NCBI GenBank assembly: GCA_003265435.1
Contig: NOXC01000001.1
Coordinates: 248,001 to 312,000 of the forward strand
Length of the DNA stretch: 64,000 nt
Reading direction: 5' to 3'
DNA from: Cellvibrionaceae bacterium AOL6
GTDB lineage: Bacteria; Pseudomonadota; Gammaproteobacteria; Pseudomonadales; Cellvibrionaceae
Shown: in pieces, positions 43,711 through 52,976 of the stretch
How positions within the stretch are numbered: the stretch's first letter is position 1
How the letters are laid out: each line of letters begins with the position of its first letter
The notes under the pieces: model-generated
Seen by the model: the letters and a program-made list of their open reading frames with translations, nothing else
What the model was told of the DNA's origin: nothing
Databases searched by the model: none
Made by a program: the position numbers and the translations under genes

Positions 43711-44721
43711 TCAAGCGGGTTTGGCTTCTCCTTCCTTTTTCGCTTCAAGGCCTTCACGATAGCTATCGTAAGCAGCAATTAACATCGCCTCATCACTGTC
43801 CTGGGGAACCCACCCTAGCTCTTTCTCGCCCTTCGATACATCCAAGACACAGGTTTCATCAGCGATAAGGTATTGCTCTGGGTCCATGATCGGTTTGCCA
43901 ATTCGATCGAGAATGTCGAGCACAAACTTAACAAGAAACGCCGGTGTAGGAATCAGGAAAGATTTACTATCCGCCCGTTTGATCAATTTCTTCAGCAACT
44001 CGTTCACAGTGGGCGGGTTCAGAGAACCCAGGTTGTAAGCTTCGTTGGGGATACCCTTCTCTACCGCACAAATCACAGCGTTAGCACAATCACTCACAGA
44101 GATGAACTGATAGTAGTTTTTACCACTGCCTATCGTCGGTACCGGCAGGTTCGCATCAACCAGCTTGAACAGTTTTTCAAGGATACCCAATCGTCCAGGG
44201 CCAATAATCAAACGCGGTCTGAAAATCGTAATGTTAAAGCCCTTCTTGCGGTAGGCCTCACAAAGGTACTCTGTTTCCAATTTCGCATTGCCATAAGGGC
44301 CAAGTGGCGCTCTGGGATGGTCTTCGAAGCGTGGATGATGGACCGTATGACCGTACACCATATCCGTCGTGTAATAGATCATTTTGTGACAGCCTTTGCT
44401 TTCCAGATACTCGAGTACGTTTTTGGTACCGTCGTAAAGTGCCGTCCAAAAGTATTCTGTACGCTCACCTCTGGGCAGGATGGGCACCAACAATCGCGCC
44501 GCGAAATGGTAGGGCACGTCGTCCGCAGTCAGGCCCACTCGATCAAAGTCTTCCTTTTTTGTCACGTCCATTTCAATGTAAGTGACGAGCTCACTCTCAT
44601 AAATGCCCGAAGACTCGGTTTTTTTCAGATCACAGATGACAACCTGTTCACCGCGTGCGGTGAGCTTCTTCGTCAGCTCCGTGCCTAGAAACCCATCACC
44701 ACCAAAAATAAAATGTTTCAT
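43711..44721 (-). CDS. NAD(P)-dependent sugar epimerase/dehydratase
   Basis: A 336-residue extended short-chain dehydrogenase. It has the nucleotide-binding FGGDGFLGTEL, the catalytic YxxxK as YGNAK, and a long C-terminal substrate domain. Last gene of a five-gene minus-strand run with DprE1/DprE2-like and HAD-UbiA genes, so it may act on the same lipid-linked pentose or a nucleotide sugar. Substrate unknown. Confidence 0.85.
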   Translation of the reverse strand: MKHFIFGGDGFLGTELTKKLTARGEQVVICDLKKTESSGIYESELVTYIEMDVTKKEDFDRVGLTADDVPYHFAARLLVPILPRGERTEYFWTALYDGTKNVLEYLESKGCHKMIYYTTDMVYGHTVHHPRFEDHPRAPLGPYGNAKLETEYLCEAYRKKGFNITIFRPRLIIGPGRLGILEKLFKLVDANLPVPTIGSGKNYYQFISVSDCANAVICAVEKGIPNEAYNLGSLNPPTVNELLKKLIKRADSKSFLIPTPAFLVKFVLDILDRIGKPIMDPEQYLIADETCVLDVSKGEKELGWVPQDSDEAMLIAAYDSYREGLEAKKEGEAKPA

Positions 44722-44740
44722 CGATATTCCTCAAACCAAA

Positions 44741-45109
44741 TTAACTTTTTGCAACCAGAGCCACACCACTGCAGATGAGCAGTACGCCAAGAATACGGTA
44801 AGTGTTTACATCTTCCGAAAGCACGAAGTAACCCCAAAGGGCCGTGAGTACGAAGGACAGACCAAGAAAGGGATACGCGTAACTGATATCCACTCGCGAG
44901 AGCACAACCAGATGACTGCCCATGCTGATGACCATCACCAGCAGCCCAGATATGACATAAGGATTAAAAATGATATCGAAAGCCGACTTCATAATGCCTG
45001 AAGCGCTGATATCAAACTGGGCGATGCTCGTCATTCCTTTTTTTAGAAGTATCTGCGAGCCAAAATTAGTAAGTACAGTAAACAATATTAAAGGGATAAA
45101 CTTTGCCAT
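44741..45109 (-). CDS. SMR/EamA-type small membrane transporter
   Basis: A 122-residue protein with four hydrophobic helices, similar in size and pattern to EmrE/ArnE proteins (KFIPLILFTVLTNFGSQILLKKG at the start). It has SRVDISYAYPFLGLSFVLTALWGYFVL late in the protein. Placed between epimerase and DprE2-like genes, it is a candidate flippase for the lipid-linked pentose, as small SMR-like proteins serve in other lipid-sugar pathways. Flippase role is inference. Confidence 0.8.
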   Translation of the reverse strand: MAKFIPLILFTVLTNFGSQILLKKGMTSIAQFDISASGIMKSAFDIIFNPYVISGLLVMVISMGSHLVVLSRVDISYAYPFLGLSFVLTALWGYFVLSEDVNTYRILGVLLICSGVALVAKS

Positions 45110-45128
45110 GCGGGTATTGCCTGAAGCT

Positions 45129-45869
45129 CTAAAGTGAAAGTCGTTTAAAAATAAATTCGGGAATGCTGCAAATGATCAGCATAATGTAACGCCAGAACCA
45201 GGGCGTATAGATACTGCTGCGCCCCTTTTCAATCGCGTTAACAATGTCATCGGCCACTTTTTCGGGGGTCGCCCATAGCGCACCTTTCTTTTCGATATGT
45301 GCCGTCATCGGGCTGTCTATAAAGCCCGGCTTAACTGTCAATACGCTGACACCGCTTTTGTAAAGCCGATTTCTCAAACCGTCCACATAGGTAGACAGCA
45401 TCGCTTTCGCCGCACCGTACACGTAATTGCTTTGCCGACCTCGGTCGCCCGCGACAGACGAAATCACCGCAATCTTGCCCGATCGTGACGCCGCCATCTT
45501 ATTTCCAAACGCGGTGAGCATCGCAATTTGACTGAGCGCGTTGGCGTTAATGGCCTCGAGTGTGCGTTCAGCCGATTGTTCACAGAGCGCTTGATCCGGC
45601 AGTGTCCCATGCGCAACCAGCAGAATATCTACGCGATCCAACAAGGTGTAAATATGCGCAACAAGATCTTCCCATTTACTACTTTCTGCCAGATCCTGAA
45701 CAATGGTTTGCACCTTTTCAGCACCTCGGGTCATCAGGTCCTGCTCGATGCTCTCCAAATACGCTTGGTTTCGCCCTACTAAAATCAACTGCGTAGAAGC
45801 ACGCGCATAGTGCTTCGCCACAGCCTGAGCTACAGCACTTGTTGCGCCCAAAATAACGACATTTTCCAT
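45129..45869 (-). CDS. DprE2-like short-chain dehydrogenase (keto-pentose reductase)
   Basis: A 246-residue SDR with VVILGATSAVAQAVAKHYA at the NAD site and the catalytic SSVAGDRGRQSNYVYGAAKA (Ser, Tyr, Lys), a block highly typical of DprE2. A C-terminal hydrophobic segment (FWRYIMLIICSIPEFIF) matches the membrane association of that enzyme. In mycobacteria DprE2 reduces the 2-keto lipid-ribose made by DprE1 to the arabinose form. It is followed directly upstream by the DprE1-like gene (no gap). Confidence 0.85.
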   Translation of the reverse strand: MENVVILGATSAVAQAVAKHYARASTQLILVGRNQAYLESIEQDLMTRGAEKVQTIVQDLAESSKWEDLVAHIYTLLDRVDILLVAHGTLPDQALCEQSAERTLEAINANALSQIAMLTAFGNKMAASRSGKIAVISSVAGDRGRQSNYVYGAAKAMLSTYVDGLRNRLYKSGVSVLTVKPGFIDSPMTAHIEKKGALWATPEKVADDIVNAIEKGRSSIYTPWFWRYIMLIICSIPEFIFKRLSL

Positions 45870-47168
45870 TTAGTTCTCCGTAACCCGACGCCAGAAGTCA
45901 GAGCTAAACAGCGGGTCCTTATAAATTTTGAATTCCTCGAGCTTAGGCGTAAACGACTGGAATACACTCGCCGACATCCGAGCATCCTTAGCCGGATAGA
46001 TTGCTCCTCCTGCTTCTACCACCAACGAATCCAGTTCATTCAGCAATGTCAGTGTTTTCTGACCCTGAAACGGGAAGTCGAGCGCTAAGCACACACCCTC
46101 GCGCGGGAAGGACAGCATGCCCAAGGAGGGAATGTCGCCAAACTCCTTCAACACAGCAAGAAATGAGCCAGCACCTGCGTCCGCAATTCTCGCCATGATC
46201 TGCTTGATTGCAGAGTAGTCCTTAGCAGGCACCACGAACTGATATTGCAGGAAGCCACGTTTCCCGTAAATCCGATTCCAATCGTTGATGCCGTCCAAAG
46301 GGTAAAAGTAGGGATCGTAATGTTGCTCCTGCCCAAGACATTCTTTGCGCTTACCATTCCAATAGTAGAATTGGTTGAAGGCCTTGATACTTAGCTTATT
46401 CAAAGCCATGCCAGGAAAGTTGAAGGGCACACTTAACTTTTTCTTCGCCAGCGTCGCCGGCTTAGAGGACGCGCAGTGGTTCGCCCTTAAAAATATCCCC
46501 CGTCCGAGGGCATCGCCCTGGGCCATGCAATCAATCCACGCAACGGTGTACAGATAATCTTGTTTGGACTCATCGGAGAGCTGCTTGAACTCATCCAAAC
46601 CGTTGAATGCAATAGTATCGACTGAAAGGTAGGCAGACTCTACTGATTTTAACTGTAAGGTCACCGTCGAGATTAATCCGGTTAAACCCAATCCACCGAT
46701 CGTTGCGTAGAACATTTCTTTGTTCGACGACGGCGAGCACGTTAAACGTTCGCCATCCGAACGAATCAGTTCAAGACTTTTTACAAAATGCCCGAACGAG
46801 CCATCGACATGGTGATTTTTACCGTGCACATCGTTCGCTACAGCACCACCTAAACTGACATATTTTGTACCAGGCGTGACTGGGAGAAACCAGCCTTGGG
46901 GCAGAGCCAGCTCGATAATATCCGCTAAGGTCACGCCAGATTCGGCCGTAACCACGCCCCTTTCCGCATCAAACTCAACAAACTTATTGTATTGCCGGGT
47001 ATCGCATACGAGACCACGTGAGTTCAAGCAGGAATCACCATAGCTGCGCCCACACCCGAACGGCAAAATTTCCGTATCCATGTCGAAAGTCGGAAAGGAA
47101 AAGCGCGGCTTCAGGCTGTAACCTCGTTGATGCACTTTCGGGTAGCGACCCCAAGATTGATAGCTCAT
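45870..47168 (-). CDS. DprE1-like FAD-dependent oxidase
   Basis: A 432-residue FAD_binding_4 oxidoreductase. The flavin region LPFGCGRSYGDSC and TPGTKYVSLGGAVANDVHGKNHH (read in pieces) matches DprE1, the enzyme that oxidises the 2'-OH of polyprenyl-phosphoribose. I start it at ATG 47168 (MSYQSWGRYPKV), just after the UbiA stop; the frame extends to a TTG at 47180. Immediately precedes the DprE2-like gene, the same pair as in mycobacteria. Confidence 0.87.
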   Translation of the reverse strand: MSYQSWGRYPKVHQRGYSLKPRFSFPTFDMDTEILPFGCGRSYGDSCLNSRGLVCDTRQYNKFVEFDAERGVVTAESGVTLADIIELALPQGWFLPVTPGTKYVSLGGAVANDVHGKNHHVDGSFGHFVKSLELIRSDGERLTCSPSSNKEMFYATIGGLGLTGLISTVTLQLKSVESAYLSVDTIAFNGLDEFKQLSDESKQDYLYTVAWIDCMAQGDALGRGIFLRANHCASSKPATLAKKKLSVPFNFPGMALNKLSIKAFNQFYYWNGKRKECLGQEQHYDPYFYPLDGINDWNRIYGKRGFLQYQFVVPAKDYSAIKQIMARIADAGAGSFLAVLKEFGDIPSLGMLSFPREGVCLALDFPFQGQKTLTLLNELDSLVVEAGGAIYPAKDARMSASVFQSFTPKLEEFKIYKDPLFSSDFWRRVTEN

Positions 47169-47169
47169 A

Positions 47170-48615
47170 TCAAGCCCCAAAAGCCGACGCGGAAATCACC
47201 ACGAGTGCGCACATCAAAGCTGTGATGTGTGAAATCTTATCTTTAATCGCAAACACGATCGGATCTTCGTTCATTTCACCCCGCACCGTCTTCAGCCAAA
47301 TACGGCCAATCCAGTAGAGGAGTAATGGGCAAATAAGCCACAAAATTTCAGGTGTCGCGTAGTTGGATTTAACCTTGTCACTATTGATATAGAGCGCGAT
47401 CACCAGCACCCCAATATAGCCGCTACTGACGCCCATAGCCGTGACAAGAGGGGCATCACTGGTGATATATCCCCGACCCTTAGCCGATGTCTTTCCCGAA
47501 ACAATCAGTGCGTTCAGCTCTGACGCTCGCTTGGTAAACGCAAGGCTCAAGAAGAAGAACATCGAAAATGCGAGCAGCCAAAATGACCATTCCGCCCAAA
47601 TAACAACCGTTCCTCCGATCACCCGAATCGTGAACAAGCCCGCCAATATGCAGGTGTCGAGTATCACCATGCTCTTAACATGGAAGGAGTACGCCAACGT
47701 CGTGACCAGATAGACCAACGCGACAAGCCAGAAAAGTGTCGGGAGCACTGCGGTGATAGCGATAGCACTGATAGAGAGTACAACGAACATCATGATCGCC
47801 GTTTTAATCGAAATATCCGCAGCGGCAAAAGCGCGGTATTTCTTTTTGTGATGCGCTCTGTCGGCTTCAAGATCCAAGAGATCATTAATAATATAGGTAG
47901 CGGAGGCGAGCAACGAAAAGGCAAAAAAGCCTAATACAGCCTTGATCGCCATATCTGGTGTCGCTAGCTGGAAGTCGAGACACAGAGGCACGAAGATCAG
48001 TGCATTTTTTACCCACTGATGTACTCGAATCGCTTTTATATACGTTTTCAATTTCGGTGTGGGGACTGGAAAGGCCTGTATCTCACCGTATTTTTTCATC
48101 ATACGGTTTATAAATTTCTGCTCTCCTGCAACCAATACCTTGTCGGAGTGATCCCACACTTTGATGTCGATATCGTGATTGCCAATATAATCGAATTGTT
48201 TATCACCAAACTTTTCGACAAGCAGTTTTGCTTTACGCGACCCGGTTATGTTTTCTGTGTCCGTCGTTGCGATGACACCTTCAAACAGGCCGAGATGGTC
48301 TGCTATTTTCTGGGCCTGCTTCTGATGACACCCAGTACAAAGCCAGATTTTTCGGCCCTTGCTATAAGCATCATTCAAAAAGTCGAGCACACCCTGATTG
48401 TAGGGCAGAAGCTCGGGGTTCAAACTGAGCTTTTCGGATAACTTGCTCTTGAGATGTGCCTTACCCTTCAGCACCCAGAAGGGCAGCATGAAAAGCATAT
48501 GAAAACGAAATTTCACTAAGAGCATCAATAGCTCATAGAGCGTATCTGTTCTCGTCAATGTCCCGTCAAGATCCACGCATAATGGGCGTGATTCCTCTGC
48601 TTGAATCGCAGTCAT
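47170..48615 (-). CDS. HAD-UbiA fusion: polyprenyl-phosphate phosphoribosyl transferase/phosphatase
   Basis: A 481-residue two-domain protein. Residues 1-200 form a HAD phosphatase with the nucleophile CVDLDGTL and the late YIGNHDIDIKVWDHSDK. Residues about 205-481 form a UbiA prenyltransferase with the metal/diphosphate motif INDLLDLEADRAHHKKKYRAF, which matches Rv3806c-type enzymes that couple phosphoribosyl pyrophosphate to polyprenyl phosphate. The HAD part could remove the 5-phosphate, giving polyprenyl-phospho-ribose for DprE1/E2. First gene of the five-gene run. Confidence 0.85.
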   Translation of the reverse strand: MTAIQAEESRPLCVDLDGTLTRTDTLYELLMLLVKFRFHMLFMLPFWVLKGKAHLKSKLSEKLSLNPELLPYNQGVLDFLNDAYSKGRKIWLCTGCHQKQAQKIADHLGLFEGVIATTDTENITGSRKAKLLVEKFGDKQFDYIGNHDIDIKVWDHSDKVLVAGEQKFINRMMKKYGEIQAFPVPTPKLKTYIKAIRVHQWVKNALIFVPLCLDFQLATPDMAIKAVLGFFAFSLLASATYIINDLLDLEADRAHHKKKYRAFAAADISIKTAIMMFVVLSISAIAITAVLPTLFWLVALVYLVTTLAYSFHVKSMVILDTCILAGLFTIRVIGGTVVIWAEWSFWLLAFSMFFFLSLAFTKRASELNALIVSGKTSAKGRGYITSDAPLVTAMGVSSGYIGVLVIALYINSDKVKSNYATPEILWLICPLLLYWIGRIWLKTVRGEMNEDPIVFAIKDKISHITALMCALVVISASAFGA

Positions 48616-48732
48616 GTCCTTTTTCCAACGGCTGAAGGGTTGATAGTTAAATGCGAGCTCTATAGTCTCTTTCTACCTTGGTTTTTCGGTTACGGTCGAG
48701 ATTGTATCAATTTGCCTTAAGCGTATAGCCGT

Positions 48733-49332
48733 TTACTGGCAGAACTCTGTCAACTTGCGTGTAGCCACACGCAAGCTTATCCCACTCCTCAAGTAATTGA
48801 GGATTACGCGACTCTCACCCTGCTCCAAGCCCAAGGCGTCTTCCGCCACACTAAAGCTGACGGCGTGAGAAAAATCGAGTGAGGTGGGCGTGTCTCCGTC
48901 GATGTAAAAATCAACCACGCAGTCTTGCTCGCTTCGGCTATCCACCAGATTCGATTTCGGCGTCATATTCTCAATTACGCTCAGCTTCCATGCATCAAAT
49001 ACCGCCTCCCAGGAGTTTGCAGCCAGCAATGGATCAAAGGTATTGGAGTCGAACTGCTCAGAATCTTTGTTCGCATCCAGCTGCGCCTGATAGCGTTCGT
49101 AATCTTCACTGATACTGACACCTTTCGGCAGTGACGCACCAATTTGCGGCGTCGTATTCTTGATTCTAAAGCTGTCATAAGCCCTGCTCTCTACCCGAGC
49201 AGCGTCACCATTTTGTTCAACCATCTCATTGTGCTTTTCTACCAGCAAATCATCCGTGGAACGGTTGGTATACACCAAACCGATAAAGCCGCTGATCAGC
49301 ACAATCACAATAAATATCAAGTCTTTCTTCAC
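48733..49332 (-). CDS. Hypothetical membrane-anchored protein of the exopolysaccharide operon
   Basis: A 199-residue protein starting at GTG 49332. One N-terminal membrane helix (residues 4-22) is followed by an acidic periplasmic part with a single pair of Cys (DCVVDFYIDGD and the C-terminal EFCQ). I recognise no family. It directly follows the outer-membrane barrel gene of a Wza/Wzz-type export operon and probably works in the same secretion apparatus. Confidence 0.6.
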   Translation of the reverse strand: MKKDLIFIVIVLISGFIGLVYTNRSTDDLLVEKHNEMVEQNGDAARVESRAYDSFRIKNTTPQIGASLPKGVSISEDYERYQAQLDANKDSEQFDSNTFDPLLAANSWEAVFDAWKLSVIENMTPKSNLVDSRSEQDCVVDFYIDGDTPTSLDFSHAVSFSVAEDALGLEQGESRVILNYLRSGISLRVATRKLTEFCQ

Positions 49333-49354
49333 GTAACCGGAGTGCCTGTGTCTA

Positions 49355-50659
49355 TTATGGTATTTCTATTCCTAACCGAATCCCGTACTGCAAATTTTTG
49401 TACGGATCATCTACTCGATCGCGACTCTCCTCTCGAGTAAATAACTCAATGCGGCCTAAACGGCTGAATTGATATGCCAGTCTTGCTTCTCCTCGCTTAT
49501 GCAGCACATCCCTTTCCGTCTGTTCTACGTATTGAATATCACGCTCAGAATACAGCCCGGTTGCCTCCATCTTCGGCGAAAGTCTATACCTGAATTCCAA
49601 GGTCCAGACATCCGCCTGCTGATCGTATTCATCGAAACGTAAATACTCGAGTTCTTGCCAAGCGTACGAAAATAATGCCGTGCAACGATTACAAATCGTC
49701 TTGTTTTCCCAGATAATTTCAAAGTTTTGTAGTTTTATCTGGTCTTCGACATTGTCGCTACCACCTACACTGACATTGTTATCGAGCAGACCACGTAAAA
49801 AGCTTGTCGCGGTGAGCTCATAGCTGCCCGTAGCCGTGAAAATATTGCCACTGTTTGTGTACGCGATTTCTGCGTTGTAGAAAGGGTCTTCTTCAACGAC
49901 GTCGACATACAGGGGCTCTATCCGGTTAATTCCACCCTGAATCAAGTAAGTCAGATTGCGTGTTTCAGAGGTGAGATACGCAAAGGCGCGTGTGTATCGA
50001 TAATCGAGTTCGTCTTCCGTCTTGTACCGAATGTCACTGGCTGACACCACCAAGCCAACGTCTTTAGAATACGGGGTACGATGCAACCAACCGAGTTCCG
50101 CCCCAGCCTGATCTGTGTCCTCACGCTCCTCGGAATCAAAACGTACTGCGGTAAAAATACCCGCTAACGAAAGGCTGTTTACCTTATCTGCCCGAGTTTT
50201 TACTGAGGGGCGAGCAAAATAGATACGTTGTTGGTTTGTATTCACCGCCAGATCGTCGTCTTCTGGATTATTCAACTGACGGCGCGTGCTGTGACGTAGG
50301 TCGAGATCAAAGATACTCGTCTCATTCCCGTAGGCCAGTTGCGATTCGCCATTGACGATCACATCATCTTCCTGACTTCCCTGAGTATAGAACTCCTTAC
50401 CGCCATTGTAGTGAGCAGTGAAGTTCGTCATATCACTGTGATAGGCACCGCGCAGCTCAAGGCCGTAATAGTTCTGCTGCTCTCGGGTTTTCGGAATATC
50501 GGAATTTTCCGGAATACGGAACGCATTTCGATCAATTCGAGTTTCGGCCCAGAGCGTGCCACCGATGTCTAGACGCCCTTCCTTATCATCTGCCGGCGCA
50601 GCACATACGGCTTGCGCCCACAGAGACGACGTCGCCAATAACGCTAATTTTAATTTCAC
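49355..50659 (-). CDS. Outer-membrane beta-barrel protein of exopolysaccharide system
   Basis: A 434-residue protein with a signal peptide (ends AVCA-AP), starting at GTG 50659 behind GGAAG. The rest alternates polar and aromatic residues with many Arg/Glu/Tyr strands (YGLELRGAYHSDMTNFTAHYNGG) and ends in a short C-terminal strand YGIRLGIEIP, as in barrel proteins. It resembles the barrel proteins encoded with PEP-CTERM-type exopolysaccharide operons. The same operon carries the Wzz-like and Wza-like genes. Confidence 0.75.
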   Translation of the reverse strand: MKLKLALLATSSLWAQAVCAAPADDKEGRLDIGGTLWAETRIDRNAFRIPENSDIPKTREQQNYYGLELRGAYHSDMTNFTAHYNGGKEFYTQGSQEDDVIVNGESQLAYGNETSIFDLDLRHSTRRQLNNPEDDDLAVNTNQQRIYFARPSVKTRADKVNSLSLAGIFTAVRFDSEEREDTDQAGAELGWLHRTPYSKDVGLVVSASDIRYKTEDELDYRYTRAFAYLTSETRNLTYLIQGGINRIEPLYVDVVEEDPFYNAEIAYTNSGNIFTATGSYELTATSFLRGLLDNNVSVGGSDNVEDQIKLQNFEIIWENKTICNRCTALFSYAWQELEYLRFDEYDQQADVWTLEFRYRLSPKMEATGLYSERDIQYVEQTERDVLHKRGEARLAYQFSRLGRIELFTREESRDRVDDPYKNLQYGIRLGIEIP

Positions 50660-50673
50660 AATCCGCTTCCTGC

Positions 50674-52212
50674 TTACGCTTGCAGACCGACAATCGCTAT
50701 ATAGATATAAATCGCTGCTACCAACGCCACGATGCCGGACAAAATAAGCATATCCTTCTTCAGTACCCTTTCAGAAAAGGCCGTGTGGTAATGCCCTGAC
50801 ACACCTAGGAGTTCGTTGTCGTCATCCAAACTCATTTTCAGCGCCGTCATGGTTCTGATACGCGGGTCCAGAATCACTAACGCGATGATCAGACCGATAG
50901 GCAGTCCTATCGCCAATATAGGAGCGGCAATCAAAAACTGCGCGAAGGTCAGCCCGGTTGGGTAAAACGGATACGCAGGCTCTTCTACTACTCTGAAGGT
51001 CAAGCCCCGACCGTCTTTTTGAATCGCAACAGACAAGCCCGCATTTTCTTTCCGCGCCAGCAATTCCTCATAGGCGTTCTTGGTCACGGTGTAATCACGC
51101 ATTAGATCGGCTGAGGTTGTCTGATTTTCCACCACGATGTCTGCTTTTTCTCTTTCCTCTTCGAGCAGTCGCTCCAGAGAAACCAGGCGCTCGCGTTGTG
51201 CTTTCAGCGATACTTCCTGTACGGCTAACTGCTTACGCAGTTCTTCGAACAGTACTTCCGGGTTCGTTTCCAGTGCATTTCGACCGCGAATCATCGGTGT
51301 CACAACATCACTGCCACCACTTGCTCGAACAATTTCCGCATCAAGGTTGCTGATTTGCTGTTTAATCGTGACGATATCAGGGTAGGAATCCTGATATTGC
51401 AAGCGAAGCTCATTTAAGCGCTCCTGGAGTACAAATCGCTGTTGTTTGAGGTCGTAGATTTTTGCCTGCACATCCAGGTATTTGCTTTCGTTCCCCAGTT
51501 GAGCGCGCATGGACAAAATTCGAGATTCGGACTCTTGAATACTTAACTTCAATTCCTGAATCTCGGACTCCAGCTCATTGATTCTGCGCTGAACGGTTTC
51601 TTCATTCGTATCCAAGCTTTGCGCTTTGAATTCTTGCAGCGCGCGCTCTGCTTTTTCCAAACGCTCTTTATACGCATCCGCCTGCTTGGTGATAAATTCG
51701 AATGCGATTTCACCTTCTGCGCGACGACTCTGTTGCTGGAATCGAACAAATTCCTCGACAAGGACATTCGCGGACTCATAGGCCAGCTCGGGATCGCTGC
51801 CGGCATACGCAATAGAGAAAAAGTTTTTACGCTCGACATCTGGCTCAACACTGATATGCCCGCGGAGCGTTTTGATGTACTCATTCACTTCGAGGGAGCT
51901 GGAGTCATCATCGATATAGCCAAGGCGACGCGCAATCTGCTCCAACAAGGCCTTGGAGTCCATAAGGTTTTTCGCCTCATCAACCCGGTCGATGTCTGCA
52001 AATTCCGCACGTCCCCTCAGGAGAGGTTTGATGATATTGGAGTCGTCCACTTCCAGAATGGCTCGGCTGACATATTGGTTCTGCCAAGTCAGGCCAACAC
52101 CCAATACGAGGAACAAGACGACGAGCCCCAGCGTCACCGCCGCAAATCGGAAGCGAATCAGCTCGAATTTTAAAGCCAGCAGAATTTCTTTTAAAAAGTC
52201 GACATTATCCAT
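50674..52212 (-). CDS. Wzz/GumC-family chain-length determinant
   Basis: A 512-residue inner-membrane protein. The first helix (residues 22-44) is followed by a periplasmic domain with a long coiled-coil (about 170-300, for example RINELESEIQELKLSIQESE) and by PAYPFYPTGLTFAQFLIAAPIL leading to a second helix. A third helix lies at the C-terminus. No tyrosine kinase domain is attached, so it resembles the XrtA-linked form. It controls glycan chain length together with the Wza-like protein. Confidence 0.88.
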   Translation of the reverse strand: MDNVDFLKEILLALKFELIRFRFAAVTLGLVVLFLVLGVGLTWQNQYVSRAILEVDDSNIIKPLLRGRAEFADIDRVDEAKNLMDSKALLEQIARRLGYIDDDSSSLEVNEYIKTLRGHISVEPDVERKNFFSIAYAGSDPELAYESANVLVEEFVRFQQQSRRAEGEIAFEFITKQADAYKERLEKAERALQEFKAQSLDTNEETVQRRINELESEIQELKLSIQESESRILSMRAQLGNESKYLDVQAKIYDLKQQRFVLQERLNELRLQYQDSYPDIVTIKQQISNLDAEIVRASGGSDVVTPMIRGRNALETNPEVLFEELRKQLAVQEVSLKAQRERLVSLERLLEEEREKADIVVENQTTSADLMRDYTVTKNAYEELLARKENAGLSVAIQKDGRGLTFRVVEEPAYPFYPTGLTFAQFLIAAPILAIGLPIGLIIALVILDPRIRTMTALKMSLDDDNELLGVSGHYHTAFSERVLKKDMLILSGIVALVAAIYIYIAIVGLQA

Positions 52213-52235
52213 AAATCACCTCGAAGCCTTGAGCC

Positions 52236-52853
52236 TTAAAATGTGCGTTCCGGGATGGTAACGATGTCAGATGGCGCAAGTTCGTAGTTCGTTTCAAGCC
52301 GTCCTTTCTTGAGAATGTCGCCGAGACGAATGCTGTACGCTTTGGCACCAGACTCTGTCTTACGGTACAACACCGCCTTGTTAGGAATCGCAAACTCCGT
52401 AACGCCTCCAGCCTCAAGCACTAGGTCAAGCACGGTCATGCCATCGCGATGAACGATCGACAGAGGGTTTTCAACGGCGCCGGTTACGCGTACTCGACGT
52501 TGGAAGTCCGTAGACGTGGTTTCCGTCACAATGATCGTAACCTGAGGGTTACGGATAAAATTCACCAGTTGCTCGCGCAGGTTATCGCTCAGCTCCGTTG
52601 CGGTTTTCCCCGCAGCCACCACATCGCCGACCAGCGGCATGGAGATCTTGCCATCAGGTCGTACAGGTACGACCAGACTCAACTCTGGGTTGCGCCAGAC
52701 ATTCACCTGCAACACATCCCCCACACCGATGGTGTATTGAAGGTACTGACCGGCTACGCTGTCGGGCGCGGCGTCCTGTACGTCCGAGTTGCTGGCACAT
52801 CCGGCAAACAAAGCCAGAGTCAGGGCTGCAAAAAGCGTTTTAAACTGATTCAT
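52236..52853 (-). CDS. Wza-like polysaccharide export lipoprotein
   Basis: A 205-residue outer-membrane lipoprotein with lipobox LFAGC (Cys 19). The poly-export domain shows YTIGVGDVLQVNVWRNPELS and RPDGKISMPLVGDV, and the SLBB domain has VTGAVENPLSIVHRDGMTVLDLVLEAGG. Shorter than E. coli Wza, as in the PEP-CTERM/XrtA exopolysaccharide systems. First gene of the export operon wza-wzz-barrel-48733. Confidence 0.93.
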   Translation of the reverse strand: MNQFKTLFAALTLALFAGCASNSDVQDAAPDSVAGQYLQYTIGVGDVLQVNVWRNPELSLVVPVRPDGKISMPLVGDVVAAGKTATELSDNLREQLVNFIRNPQVTIIVTETTSTDFQRRVRVTGAVENPLSIVHRDGMTVLDLVLEAGGVTEFAIPNKAVLYRKTESGAKAYSIRLGDILKKGRLETNYELAPSDIVTIPERTF

Positions 52854-52893
52854 TTTTCCGTCCTCAAAAACGAATTAAGTACTGATGTAAAGT

Positions 52894-52919
52894 AGCCCGA
52901 CACTTTTCGGGCTTTTTTT
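52894..52919 (+). terminator. Hairpin with T-run on the plus strand
   Basis: A 7-bp stem AGCCCGA/TCGGGCT followed by seven T on the plus strand, between two minus-strand genes (rmlB and wza). On the minus strand the stem is followed only by TACTTT. It may be a weak two-way terminator for rmlB, or stop an antisense transcript across the wza leader. Confidence 0.6.
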
Positions 52920-52976
52920 GTAAGATTACCGCGATATCACCGCTGTTGCGGATGATTAAGCACATACCGCGCCATA

